From contig JAEWIV010000316.1 in assembly GCA_023386865.1 (NCBI GenBank), positions 1 through 32,446 of the forward strand: a stretch of DNA of 32,446 nt. Reading direction: 5' to 3'. Shown piece after piece: positions 8,289 through 16,420 of this stretch; within the stretch, counting starts at the first letter, position 1, and each line of letters opens with the position of its first letter. Made by a program: the position numbers and the translations under genes. The notes under the pieces are model-generated. The model did no database searches. It was given only the letters and a program-made list of their open reading frames with translations, and was not told the origin of the DNA. Source of the DNA: Pseudomonadota bacterium (GTDB taxonomy: Bacteria; Pseudomonadota; Alphaproteobacteria; Reyranellales; Reyranellaceae).

Positions 8289-9110
8289 ATGGCTATGGCA
8301 GTGAACGCCGCCAAGGCGCGGCTCAAGCGGAACCAGCTCGCCGTCGGCATCGGCGTGAGGCTGGTCCGCAACGTCGACATCATCAAGGTGATGAAGGCGG
8401 CGGGCTTCGACTGGCTGTTCCTCGACCTCGAACATGGCGCGATGTCGATCGAGAACGCCTGCGAGATCTCGACGGCGGCCCAGGATTCCGGCATCGCGCC
8501 GATCGTGCGCGTGCCTTACGGCGAGCTCGCCATGGCGACCCGCATCCTGGACGGCGGCGCCCTCGGCATCGTCATTCCCCACGTCGACACGGCCGAGGAG
8601 GCGCGCGAGATCGCCGACAAGCTGCGCTACGCGCCGATCGGCCACCGCTCGGTGGGCGGCGGCCAGGCGCAGTTCGACTACGCGCCCATGAAGATGGCCG
8701 ACATGACCAGGCGCGCCAACGACAACACCCTGATCACCGTCATGATCGAGACGCCCAAGGCGGTGCGCAACGCCGAGGCGATCGCCGCCGTGCCCGGCAT
8801 CGACGCCTTGCTGGTGGGTTCGAGCGACCTCTCGGTGGAGATGGGCATCCCCGGCGAGAACGGGCATCCCAAGATCCAGGAGGCGGTCGACAAGGTCGTC
8901 GCCGCCTGCAAGAAGCACCGCAAGTTCCCCGGCATGGGCGGCGCCTACAGCGAGGAGCTGCTGCAGCTCTACATCGGCAAGGGCATGAAGATGCTGCTGG
9001 CCGGCAACGACCTGCCGATGCTCGTAAACGCCGCGCGCACGCACCAGGCCAAGGTGCGCGCCATGTCGACGGTGCGAGCCAAGCCGAAGGCTGCGGCGAA
9101 GAAGCGGTAA
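8289..9110 (+). CDS. HpcH/HpaI-type class II aldolase
   Basis: A 273-residue TIM-barrel lyase of the HpaI family. It reversibly cleaves 2-keto-3-hydroxy acids to pyruvate and an aldehyde with a divalent metal. Visible motifs are FLDLEHG with the catalytic His near residue 49, the Arg of IVRVPYG, the metal-binding Glu of MIETP (about 155) and the Asp of LVGSSDLS (about 181). The C-terminus ends in a basic low-complexity tail (KPKAAAKKR) beyond the usual barrel. A GAAGGGGG sequence precedes the ATG. Specific substrate is unknown. Neighbouring genes (VOC protein, TPP decarboxylase, GMC dehydrogenase) suggest catabolism of hydroxy or aromatic acids (inference). Confidence 0.9.
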   Translation: MAMAVNAAKARLKRNQLAVGIGVRLVRNVDIIKVMKAAGFDWLFLDLEHGAMSIENACEISTAAQDSGIAPIVRVPYGELAMATRILDGGALGIVIPHVDTAEEAREIADKLRYAPIGHRSVGGGQAQFDYAPMKMADMTRRANDNTLITVMIETPKAVRNAEAIAAVPGIDALLVGSSDLSVEMGIPGENGHPKIQEAVDKVVAACKKHRKFPGMGGAYSEELLQLYIGKGMKMLLAGNDLPMLVNAARTHQAKVRAMSTVRAKPKAAAKKR

Positions 9111-9111
9111 T

Positions 9112-9189
9112 TGTCATCCTGAGCGAAGCGAAGGATCTCATGCCGGTTGCAAGCGGCGAAGAGGTCCTTCGCTGACGCTCAGGACGACA
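9112..9189. repeat. Dispersed-type inverted repeat at a convergent junction
   Basis: Two near-complementary arms (about 9112-9139 and 9161-9189) of the type TCATCCTGAGCGAAGCGAAG. The opposing arm, read on the minus strand, is TCGTCCTGAGCGTCAGCGAA. They flank a 21-base centre between the aldolase gene and the TPP-enzyme gene, which converge here. The arms differ by a few substitutions and a one-base indel. I know this type of sequence as a common intergenic repeat in many bacteria. Here it can fold as a long hairpin and probably works as a two-way terminator. Confidence 0.7.
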
Positions 9190-9192
9190 AGA

Positions 9193-10845
9193 TTAACGCT
9201 TCCCTTCGATCTCGATCTCGATCAGGTGGGCCTTGCCTGATTTGAAGGCGGCCGCTACCGCCTTCTGGATGTCGTCGGCCTTGGTGACATGCGTGCCGGC
9301 GACGCCCATGCCCTTGGCGAGGTCGACGAAACCCATCGCGGGCCCGCTGAGGTCCATGTGCATGTAGGGCTTGTTCGATTTCACGTCGAAGCGCGCGCGG
9401 TAGGCGTCGATGTTGTGCTTCAGCACGCGGTACTCGCGGTTGGCCAGGATCACGAACACGATCGGCAGGTCGTGATGCGCCGCCGTCCACAGCGCCTGGA
9501 TGGAATACATCGACGAACCGTCGCCCGAGACACAGAGGATCGGGCGGCTCTTGTCGGCCACCGCGACGCCGAGCGCGCCGGCCAGCCCTTGGCCTATGCC
9601 CCCGCCCCGGCCGCTGTAGTAGTCATCGGGTCCGGCGAAGCTGAAGGTCTTGAAGAGATCGAGGTTGGCCGTGATGGTCTCGTCGACCACCACGACATCG
9701 GCCGGCGACCCTGCCTTCAGTTCGGCCATCACGCGCGGCATGGAGATCGGCGTGCGCGACCACGCCTTCTCGACGCGGGCCTTCTGCGCCGCATCCTCGG
9801 CCTGGCGCTGCTGCCGGAAGACGTCCTGGCGAGCCCGCGCCGCGGCACCGTTGATGCCGGTCGTGGTCTGCCACAGCGCCTCCAGGGCGGCATCGACGTC
9901 GGCAATCACACCGGCATCGACCGCGAAGTTGTAGGCCATGCGCGGCGCCGACGGCTCGATCTGCAGGACCTTGCAGTCCTTGGCGAACGGCGCGCCCGGC
10001 CCATACCACACTTCCTCGAAGAAGGGTCCGCCGACCAGCAGCACCAGGTCGTTCTGTGCCAGCTGCTTGGCCACGCCGGGCGCGTCGAAGGCGAGCGTGC
10101 CACGATAGGCGGGATGATCGGTCGGGAAGGAGTTGCGGCCGCGCAGCCCCTCGAACCACACCGACGCGCCGATGCGCTCGACCAGCTTCTCCAGGGTCTT
10201 CGTGGCGCCGGCGCGAGCGACCTCGTCGCCCGCGACGATCGTCGGATTCTTCGCCGCGATGATCAGGTTCGACATCGCCTCGACGCCCGCGGGATCGGGC
10301 CGGCTGGCGCTGAAGATGCGCGCCGGCCTGCCCGCCGGCACGGTGGTCTCCTGCTCCATCACGTTGATCGGAAGCGCCACGAACACCGGCCCGGCGGGGG
10401 CCTCGCTGGCGATCTTGAAGGCCCGCTGCAGGACCGGCCCGAGCTCGTCGGCGCGCTCGACCTGCACGCTCCACTTGGTGACCGGGGCCGCCATCGCCGC
10501 CAGGTCGTGGCCCAGCACGGGATCGCGCAGCCGGATGCGCGTGTCCTGCTGGCCCGCCGTCACCACCATGGGCGAGTTGTTCTTGAGCGCGCTGTAGATC
10601 ATGCCGATGCCGTTGCCCAACCCCGGCGCCACATGCAGGTTCACGAAGGCGGTCTTGCCGCTCGCCTGGGCGTAGAAGTTGGCGGCGCCGACGGCGACAC
10701 CCTCGTGCAGGTGCACGATGTACTGGATCTGCGGATAGTCATGCAGTGAATCGAGCAGCGGGCTCTCGGTCGTGCCGGGATTGCCGAAGATGCGATCGAC
10801 GCCGTGGGCCAGCAGCGTCTCCATGAACACCTGACGACCGCGCAT
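9193..10845 (-). CDS. TPP-dependent decarboxylase, benzoylformate decarboxylase-like
   Basis: A 550-residue thiamine-diphosphate enzyme with the three domains of the acetolactate synthase/decarboxylase fold. The N-terminal FGNPGTTESPLL matches the substrate-binding loop of benzoylformate decarboxylase, with Thr where that enzyme has its active-site Ser. Glu48 (LHEGVAVGAA) is the cofactor-activating Glu, and His71 (NLHVAPGLGNGIG) corresponds to the catalytic His of that enzyme. The C-terminal GDGSSMYSIQALW...ANREY is the Mg-TPP motif with AN for the usual NN. GGATGGAG precedes the ATG. Decarboxylation of an aryl or alkyl 2-keto acid to an aldehyde is the likely reaction. It is divergent from a GMC oxidoreductase gene that could act on the related alcohol (inference). 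Confidence 0.88.
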   Translation of the reverse strand: MRGRQVFMETLLAHGVDRIFGNPGTTESPLLDSLHDYPQIQYIVHLHEGVAVGAANFYAQASGKTAFVNLHVAPGLGNGIGMIYSALKNNSPMVVTAGQQDTRIRLRDPVLGHDLAAMAAPVTKWSVQVERADELGPVLQRAFKIASEAPAGPVFVALPINVMEQETTVPAGRPARIFSASRPDPAGVEAMSNLIIAAKNPTIVAGDEVARAGATKTLEKLVERIGASVWFEGLRGRNSFPTDHPAYRGTLAFDAPGVAKQLAQNDLVLLVGGPFFEEVWYGPGAPFAKDCKVLQIEPSAPRMAYNFAVDAGVIADVDAALEALWQTTTGINGAAARARQDVFRQQRQAEDAAQKARVEKAWSRTPISMPRVMAELKAGSPADVVVVDETITANLDLFKTFSFAGPDDYYSGRGGGIGQGLAGALGVAVADKSRPILCVSGDGSSMYSIQALWTAAHHDLPIVFVILANREYRVLKHNIDAYRARFDVKSNKPYMHMDLSGPAMGFVDLAKGMGVAGTHVTKADDIQKAVAAAFKSGKAHLIEIEIEGKR

Positions 10846-10922
10846 TGCTCCATCCTTTCAAGCTGCTTGCTTGGTATGGGAAAGCGGTGGACGTTGTCGA
10901 GCGATATCGGGAGAGAACGCCA

Positions 10923-10940
10923 ATGAGAACGCTGCCATGA
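10923..10940 (+). other. Possible five-codon leader ORF overlapping the GMC start
   Basis: ATG AGA ACG CTG CCA TGA encodes MRTLP and stops across the start codon of the GMC gene (ATGA, start 10937). The only good Shine-Dalgarno-like sequence nearby, GGGAGAG (about 10911-10917), is placed for this small ORF rather than for the GMC start. Translation of the enzyme may therefore be coupled to the leader. It is short enough to be chance. Confidence 0.3.
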
Positions 10941-12532
10941 GGGCGGACTACGTCGTGGTGGGCGCCGGCTCGGCCGGTTGCGTGGTCGCGTCTCGACTGT
11001 CGGAAACGGGCGCCTCGGTGATCCTGCTGGAGGCCGGACCCAGCGACTGGCATCCCATGATCCATATCCCGGCCGGCATGCGCTCGCTGATCAGGAACCC
11101 GCTGGTCAACTGGAACTACACGACCGAGCCCGAGAAGGGCACGGGCGAGCGACGCTTGGAATGGCCGCGCGGCCGCACGCTCGGAGGCTCGAGCTCGATC
11201 AACGGCATGCTCTATGTGCGCGGCGCACCCGCCGACTTCGACGGCTGGGCGCAGATGGGCGCGCGCGGATGGAGCTACGACGACGTGCTGCCCTATTTCA
11301 AGAAGTCCGAGCACTACGTGCAGGGCGGCGATCCCGAGGTGCGCGGCCAGGGCGGCCCGCTCAAGGTCGAGGACTACCGCACCATCCTGCCGCTCACCCA
11401 TCGCTTCGTCGAAGCGGCCCAGCAGGCGGGGTTCCGCTTCAATCCCGACCTCAACGGCACGCAGCGCGACGGCGTCGGCTATTCGCAGATGACGCGACGC
11501 GGCCGTTTCCGCGGCTCGACGGCGCAGACCTTCCTGCGCGAGGCGAGGGGCCGGCCGAACCTGCGCGTCGAGACCGGGGCCCAGGGCGGCAAGCTGGTGT
11601 TCGAGGGCAAGCGCTGCACCGGCGTCACCTTCCAGCGCGGCGGCAACATCACCGAGGTGCGCGCCAACCGCGAGGTGATCGTCTCGGGCGGCACCATCAA
11701 CTCGCCGCACATCCTGCAGATCTCGGGCATCGGGCCGGCGGCGCACCTGCAGTCGCTCGGCATCCCGGTGGTGCATGACCTGGCCGGAGTCGGCTCCAAC
11801 CTGATCGACCACTACGTGATCCGCGTGGTGCATCGCGTGCACGGCGCCGAGACGGTGAACGAAATCGCCCGCTTTCCGCGCGTGCTGCCCGAGATCCTGC
11901 GTTTCGCCTTCACCGGCAAGGGCGCGCTGACCTTCGGCGTCACCACGGCGCAGGTCTTCTGCGACAGCCGCGAGGGGCGCGCCTCGCCCGACCTGCAGCT
12001 GCTGTTCACGCCGGGCAGCACGCATCCCCTTAAGTTCGGCCAGCTCGACGAGCAGCCGGGCATGAGCTGCGTGGTCTGCGTCGTGAAGCCCGACAGCCGC
12101 GGCACCATCATGGCCGCCTCGGCCGATCCCTTCGCCCGGCCGGCGATCAAGCCCAACTACCTCACGACGCGCACCGACGAGCTGGCGCTGCTGGGCGGCA
12201 CGCGCCACGTGCGCAAGATCTTCGCAGCGCCGGCGCTGGCGCAGCACAGCAAGGGAGAGATCCAGCCGGGTCCCGACCTCGTGAGCGACGCCGACCTGCT
12301 GGCCTATGCCCGGCGCGCCGGCAACACCCTCTATCACCCGGTCGGCACCTGCAGGATGGGCGAGGATCCCCGCGCCGTGGTCGATTCACGGCTGCGCGTG
12401 CACGGCATCCAGGGCCTGCGGGTGATCGATGCCTCGGTGATGCCGACCCTCACCACCGGCAACACCAATGCGCCCACCATCATGATCGGCGAGAAAGGTG
12501 CCGCGATGATCGCGGAGGATGCGCGCGCATAG
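10937..12532 (+). CDS. GMC-family FAD oxidoreductase (second copy)
   Basis: A 531-residue flavoprotein dehydrogenase. The FAD dinucleotide motif VVVGAGSAGCVVASRL begins at residue 6, so the start at 10937 is preferred over upstream in-frame codons that add an unrelated 22-residue stretch. The signature GRTLGGSSSINGMLYVRG is at residues 79-96. The active-site pair is His467 (YHPVGTCRMG) and Asn511 in GNTNAPT. Its layout parallels the GMC protein at 525-2141, but the two are clearly diverged paralogues. It is expected to oxidise an alcohol in the cytoplasm and pass electrons to a quinone or oxygen. The substrate is not identifiable. Confidence 0.93.
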   Translation: MRADYVVVGAGSAGCVVASRLSETGASVILLEAGPSDWHPMIHIPAGMRSLIRNPLVNWNYTTEPEKGTGERRLEWPRGRTLGGSSSINGMLYVRGAPADFDGWAQMGARGWSYDDVLPYFKKSEHYVQGGDPEVRGQGGPLKVEDYRTILPLTHRFVEAAQQAGFRFNPDLNGTQRDGVGYSQMTRRGRFRGSTAQTFLREARGRPNLRVETGAQGGKLVFEGKRCTGVTFQRGGNITEVRANREVIVSGGTINSPHILQISGIGPAAHLQSLGIPVVHDLAGVGSNLIDHYVIRVVHRVHGAETVNEIARFPRVLPEILRFAFTGKGALTFGVTTAQVFCDSREGRASPDLQLLFTPGSTHPLKFGQLDEQPGMSCVVCVVKPDSRGTIMAASADPFARPAIKPNYLTTRTDELALLGGTRHVRKIFAAPALAQHSKGEIQPGPDLVSDADLLAYARRAGNTLYHPVGTCRMGEDPRAVVDSRLRVHGIQGLRVIDASVMPTLTTGNTNAPTIMIGEKGAAMIAEDARA

Positions 12533-12534
12533 TT

Positions 12535-12560
12535 CCTCCCCACGCCCTTGCGTGGGGAGG
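12535..12560. terminator. Bidirectional hairpin terminator with REP-type core
   Basis: A perfect 11-bp stem CCTCCCCACGC/GCGTGGGGAGG with a 4-base loop fills the gap between the convergent GMC gene (stop at 12532) and the racemase-family gene (its TAG begins at 12561). The arms share the CCTCCCC...GGGGAGG core with the element at 6004-6028, so it may be one copy of a dispersed palindrome used as a terminator. Confidence 0.8.
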
Positions 12561-13289
12561 CTAGCTGAAGCTCTTCGGCCGCAGCCCCGCGTGGAACCAG
12601 GTGATCATCGAATAGATGTCGTAGACCGGCAGGCCCAACGCCTCCTGCAGGGCCGCCGCGTAGGGCGGCATGTTGGTGCATTCGAGCACGATGGCGCCGA
12701 TGTCGGGATGGCGCGCCACCAGGCCCTTGCCGGCCTCGACGATGTCCTGGCGGGCGAGGTCGACGTCGAGATCCTGCTTCTCGCCCTTGATCAGGACACG
12801 GAAGAACTCGCGGCCGTTCTCGGTGCCGGCAATCGGCGCGTCGAGCGGCACGCCGGCGCCTTCGAGATGCGCCGGCGTCAGGCTCTTGGCGCTGACCGAG
12901 ACGATGCCGACGCGCTTGCCGGGCGGCAGGGTCGCCTGCACCCACGGCACCTGCATCAGCGAGGAGGTCGCCACCGGCACGCCGACGGCGGCGGCGATCT
13001 CGCGCTGGAAGATCGACAGGAAGCCGCAGTTGGTGGTGATGGCCTCGGCGCCGAGGTCGACCAGGTCGGTCGCGGCGGCGACGAAATCCTGCAGGAGACC
13101 GGTGGCGCCGTTCAGCACGACCTTCTCCGGGCTGGCGCCCCGCACGACCCGGAACAGCACGGGGAACGGCCAGGTCGTGCCGTTGCCCATGTCGCCCGGA
13201 ATGCGCGGAAACCGCGCCTCCAGCATCAGGATGCCGAGCGGCGCGCCATAGATCGACTTGCCGCCCTTGGCGACGTTGGCAGGCATCAT
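12561..13289 (-). CDS. Aspartate/glutamate racemase-superfamily protein
   Basis: A 242-residue enzyme. It has the two cysteines that act as acid/base pair in the Asp/Glu racemase superfamily: Cys88 (AITTNCGFL) and Cys204 (IVLECTNMPPYA). The superfamily contains aspartate, glutamate and hydantoin racemases, maleate isomerase and arylmalonate decarboxylase; keeping both cysteines favours racemase or isomerase chemistry. The ATG overlaps the stop of the Bug binding-protein gene (TGATG), so the two are co-translated. A second ATG follows directly (13284-13286). The pairing suggests that the imported ligand is a dicarboxylate, amino acid or related chiral acid (inference). Confidence 0.85.
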   Translation of the reverse strand: MMPANVAKGGKSIYGAPLGILMLEARFPRIPGDMGNGTTWPFPVLFRVVRGASPEKVVLNGATGLLQDFVAAATDLVDLGAEAITTNCGFLSIFQREIAAAVGVPVATSSLMQVPWVQATLPPGKRVGIVSVSAKSLTPAHLEGAGVPLDAPIAGTENGREFFRVLIKGEKQDLDVDLARQDIVEAGKGLVARHPDIGAIVLECTNMPPYAAALQEALGLPVYDIYSMITWFHAGLRPKSFS

Positions 13290-14266
13290 CAGTCCACCTT
13301 CGCGCCGACGGCCTTCACGACCTCGGCCCACTTGGCGCGATCGCGCTTCACCGTGGCGGTGAACTGCTCGATGGTCTCGTAGCGCGGCGTGTTGCCGAGC
13401 TCGGCCAGCTTCTTGCGGGTCTCGGGATCGTCCAGCGCAACCTTGATCGCGGCATTGAACTTTCCGGCAATCGCCGGATCGACACCCCTGGGCCCGAAGA
13501 TCGCGAACCAAGTGTAGCTTTCGTAGCCCGGCACGCCCGCCTCGTCGATGGTCGGGATGTCGGGTATCGCCGCCACGCGCTTCCTGGTGGTGACGCCCAG
13601 CAGCCGCACCTTGCCGGCACGATACTGCTGCAGGACGGTCTGCACCTGATTGAAGATGCAGCAGACGTCGCCCTTCAGCACCGCCTGCATGGCGTCCGGC
13701 CCGCCCTTGTAGGGCACGTGCACCATGTCTAGGCCGGCCTTGAAGTTGAACTCGGCGAAGGCGAGGTGCGTGCCCGTGCCGTTTCCCGTCGAGGCGTAGT
13801 TGTACTTGCCGGGCGAGGCCTTCACCTTGTCGATGAATTGCTTGACCGTCTTCGCATCGATCACGTCGGGGTTGACGGTCAGCATGTTGGACACGTCGAC
13901 CAGGGTCGAGACCGGCGTGAAGTCCGCCTCGACGTCGAAGCTGAGCCGGGGATAGAGCGCGGGATTGACGCCGTGCGTCGCCGCGGTTCCCAGCAGGAAG
14001 GTGTAGCCGTCGGGCTGCGCGCGCGCGACGATCTCGGAGGCGACGTTGCCGCCGGCGCCGGGCTTGTAGTCGATGACCAGCCGCTGGCCGAGCGACTTCT
14101 CCAGCGACGGCTGCAGCATGCGGGCGATGACATCGACGCCGGAGCCGGCGGGGAAGCCCATCAGGATGGTGATCGGCTTGTTGGGCCAGTCGGCCTGTGC
14201 CTGCGCCGTCGCGGCAGCCGCAGAGAGAAAGAGCGCGGCAAACGAGCCCACAAGGGCCTTCAGCAT
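13289..14266 (-). CDS. Bug-family (TctC-like) tripartite tricarboxylate transporter binding protein
   Basis: A 325-residue periplasmic solute-binding protein. The Sec signal (MLKALVGSFAALFLSAAAATAQA) is followed by the family start WPNKPITILMGFPAGSGVDVIAR and the motifs VIDYKPGAGGNVA, YTFLLGT, HVPYKGG and DIPTIDEAGVPGYE. Bug proteins bind carboxylates or small polar compounds. Their membrane partners TctA/TctB are not in this window, so it may use a distant permease or act as a sensor. AGGAG is seven bases before the ATG. It leads a two-gene unit with the racemase-family gene and is divergent from the acyl-CoA dehydrogenase gene, 63 bases apart. Confidence 0.93.
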   Translation of the reverse strand: MLKALVGSFAALFLSAAAATAQAQADWPNKPITILMGFPAGSGVDVIARMLQPSLEKSLGQRLVIDYKPGAGGNVASEIVARAQPDGYTFLLGTAATHGVNPALYPRLSFDVEADFTPVSTLVDVSNMLTVNPDVIDAKTVKQFIDKVKASPGKYNYASTGNGTGTHLAFAEFNFKAGLDMVHVPYKGGPDAMQAVLKGDVCCIFNQVQTVLQQYRAGKVRLLGVTTRKRVAAIPDIPTIDEAGVPGYESYTWFAIFGPRGVDPAIAGKFNAAIKVALDDPETRKKLAELGNTPRYETIEQFTATVKRDRAKWAEVVKAVGAKVD

Positions 14267-14329
14267 GGTCGACTCCTGAAAGAGCGGATGATTTGGCTGC
14301 TATGCTGCGGCAACGGAGGGACAAATACC

Positions 14330-15496
14330 ATGGGCTACATGACCGACGAGCGCCGCCTGATCCAGGAGACGGCGCGCGCCTTCGCCATGAAGGAGGTGCT
14401 GCCGGTCGCCAACAGGCTCGATCCCGAGAAGGGCGACATTCCGCCCGAGCTGATCCGGAAGCTGGCCGAGATGGGCTATTTCGGCATCGTCATCCCCGAG
14501 CAATACGGTGGGCTGGGGCTCGGCGTCTTCGAGTACTGCCTGATCACCGAGGAGCTGGCGCGCGCCTGGATGAGCGTCGCCTCCATCATCGCCCGCGGCA
14601 ACGGGCTGAGCGCCGGTCGCGGCATGACCGACGCGCAACGAGCGGTCTTCCTGCCGAGGGCGGCGCGCGGCGAATTCCTGGGCGCGGCGGCCATGTCGGA
14701 GCCGAATGTCGGCTCGGATCTGGGCAGCATCGCCTGCCGCGCACGACGCGACGGCGACGACTGGGTGATCAACGGCAACAAGTACTGGTGCACCTTCGCC
14801 GACGGTGCCGACTACATCATGCTGGTGGCGCGCACCTCCGATCCGCCCGATCCCAAGCGCAAGCATGTCGGCCTGTCGTCGTTCCTGATCGAGAAGCCGC
14901 GCGGAACGCTGCCGCCGGGCGTCAAGGGCGCGCCCATCCCCAAGATCGGCTACTTCGGCTGGAAGACCTGGGAGCTCGCCTTCGACAATTGCCGCCTGCC
15001 CGGCTCGGCGCTCATCGGCGAGGAAGGCCGCGCCTTCTATTACATCTCGGCCGGTCTCGAGCGTGCCCGCGCCCACACGGCGGCGCGCTCGATCGGCCTG
15101 GCGCGCGGCGCGCTCGAGGATGCCACGGCCTACGCCCAGGAGAGGCACCAGTTCGGCCAGGCGATCGGCGACTTCCAGAACACGCGCTTCCGGCTGGCCC
15201 GCATGGCGACCGACATCGAGGCGGCCCGCCAATTGATGTACTTCGTGTGCGACGAGATCGACCAGAAGCGGCGCTGCGACAAGGAAGCCGCCATGGCGAA
15301 GCTCTTCGCCTCCGAAATGGCCGAACGCGTCACCTCCGAGGCGCTGCAAGTGTTCGGCGGCGCCGGCTACACGACGCTGCACGCCGTCGAGCGCTATTGG
15401 CGGGACGCCAGGCTCACCAAGATCTTCGAGGGCACGTCGGAAATCCAGCAGCGCATCATCTCGGACCATCTGCTGGGCAAGACCAGGGCCGCCTGA
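14330..15496 (+). CDS. Acyl-CoA dehydrogenase
   Basis: A 388-residue FAD enzyme that introduces a trans-2,3 double bond into an acyl-CoA and passes electrons to ETF. Visible features are the N-terminal helical domain, AAAMSEPNVGSD (about residues 119-130) for FAD/substrate binding, YWCTFADGADY, the second signature region ERHQFGQAIGDFQ (271-283), and IFEGTSEIQQRI. In the last, Glu367 is at the place of the catalytic base of short/medium-chain members. The start at 14330 is supported by GGAGGG nine bases upstream. A second ATG three codons later is possible. The acyl specificity is unknown. Confidence 0.94.
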   Translation: MGYMTDERRLIQETARAFAMKEVLPVANRLDPEKGDIPPELIRKLAEMGYFGIVIPEQYGGLGLGVFEYCLITEELARAWMSVASIIARGNGLSAGRGMTDAQRAVFLPRAARGEFLGAAAMSEPNVGSDLGSIACRARRDGDDWVINGNKYWCTFADGADYIMLVARTSDPPDPKRKHVGLSSFLIEKPRGTLPPGVKGAPIPKIGYFGWKTWELAFDNCRLPGSALIGEEGRAFYYISAGLERARAHTAARSIGLARGALEDATAYAQERHQFGQAIGDFQNTRFRLARMATDIEAARQLMYFVCDEIDQKRRCDKEAAMAKLFASEMAERVTSEALQVFGGAGYTTLHAVERYWRDARLTKIFEGTSEIQQRIISDHLLGKTRAA

Positions 15497-15497
15497 C

Positions 15498-15944
15498 ATG
15501 GATCATCTCGACGCACCGACGGCTCACATCATTCGGGGCATCCTGATGGTCGGCGCCACCGGCGTCATCCAGGTCCTGGCGCAGCTCGTCCTCAGTCACA
15601 CGATGGACCTGGTGCCGTCGCCGCCGGAATCGCGCTATCCGACCTTCTACATGCTGACGCACAGCGTCAGCGCGGTGGTGATCCTGCTGGTCGGCCACGT
15701 AATGCAGGTGCTGCTGTGGGCGGCGCTCTACTACTACGACTGGGGCGTATTCGACAGCTTTGCCACCGCGACCTACTTCTCGTTGACGAGCTTCACGACA
15801 CTGGGCGCCGACGATCTCTCGCTGCCACGGGCGCACCGCATGATCGGTGCCTTCGAATCGGCCGCCGGCATGATGATGTTCGGCTGGTCGACGGCGCTCT
15901 TGGTCTCGGTCGTGGTGCGCACCGACCGGCACGGCCAGCGCTAG
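15498..15944 (+). CDS. Potassium-channel-like (Ion_trans_2) membrane protein with altered filter
   Basis: A 148-residue inner-membrane protein that I read as a pore-domain relative of two-TM potassium channels. Hydrophobic segments lie at about residues 13-33, 57-79 and 115-138. Between the last two is a pore-helix/filter-like stretch, ATYFSLTSFTTLGADD (residues 91-106), where related channels have TTLGYGD. The Tyr and second Gly of the filter are replaced by Ala and Asp, so potassium selectivity as usually understood is doubtful. FGWSTALLVSVV in the last helix is typical of this small-protein family. It starts one base after the dehydrogenase stop codon. Whether it conducts ions is unknown. 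Confidence 0.75.
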   Translation: MDHLDAPTAHIIRGILMVGATGVIQVLAQLVLSHTMDLVPSPPESRYPTFYMLTHSVSAVVILLVGHVMQVLLWAALYYYDWGVFDSFATATYFSLTSFTTLGADDLSLPRAHRMIGAFESAAGMMMFGWSTALLVSVVVRTDRHGQR

Positions 15945-15960
15945 TCTGTCTAGAGGCGCT
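15937..15960. terminator. Stop-codon hairpin between convergent genes
   Basis: AGCGCTAG (15937-15944) pairs with CTAG (15950-15953) and CGCT (15957-15960), with a three-base bulge and loop TCTGT. Both stop codons (TAG at 15942-15944 and its mirror CTA at 15950-15952) are in the stem. With only five bases between the convergent genes, this is the only visible candidate for ending both transcripts. Confidence 0.4.
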
Positions 15961-16405
15961 TGCTCATGTGGACGGCGACGCCGACACCAACGTCTTCCTC
16001 ACGGTCGATGCGGTAGCCCAGCCGGTGATAGAGAGCGACGTTCTCGGCGAAGCGCTGGTTGGTGTAGAGCCTGACCTCGTCGACGCCCATAGAGCGCGCC
16101 AGCGTCTCGGCATGGTCCATCAGCCGGCGGCCGAAGCCGCGCCCCTGGAAGGCGGGCGCGACGGCGACGTTCTCGACCAGCAGGTGGTCGGGTTCGCGAA
16201 CCGTCTCGATCAGCGCCGCCAGCTGGCCCTCGGCGTACAAGAGGTCGAAGCGATGGCGGGCGACGGCCGCCTCGTAGTCGGCGGTCATCGGCTTGGGCTC
16301 GCGGCCGATCAGCGGCACCCACTTGGCATAGGCGGCGCGCGTCAGCTCGCGGATCGCCGCGGCGTCCGTTGCCTTCGCCTGCCGTAGCTCTACTGTGCCG
16401 TCCAT
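15950..16405 (-). CDS. GNAT-family N-acetyltransferase
   Basis: A 151-residue single-domain acetyltransferase. The N-terminal VELRQAKATDAAAIRELTRAAY is the usual first strand and helix. The acetyl-CoA pyrophosphate-binding motif is VENVAVAPAFQGRGFGRRLM (residues 78-97). VRLYTNQRFAENVALYHRLGY near the C-terminus is motif B. The acceptor substrate (amine, amino acid, peptide or drug) cannot be predicted. Its start is only 15 bases from the divergent DUF3237 start. No good Shine-Dalgarno is visible. Confidence 0.93.
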   Translation of the reverse strand: MDGTVELRQAKATDAAAIRELTRAAYAKWVPLIGREPKPMTADYEAAVARHRFDLLYAEGQLAALIETVREPDHLLVENVAVAPAFQGRGFGRRLMDHAETLARSMGVDEVRLYTNQRFAENVALYHRLGYRIDREEDVGVGVAVHMSKRL

Positions 16406-16420
16406 GGACCGGACCCTAGC

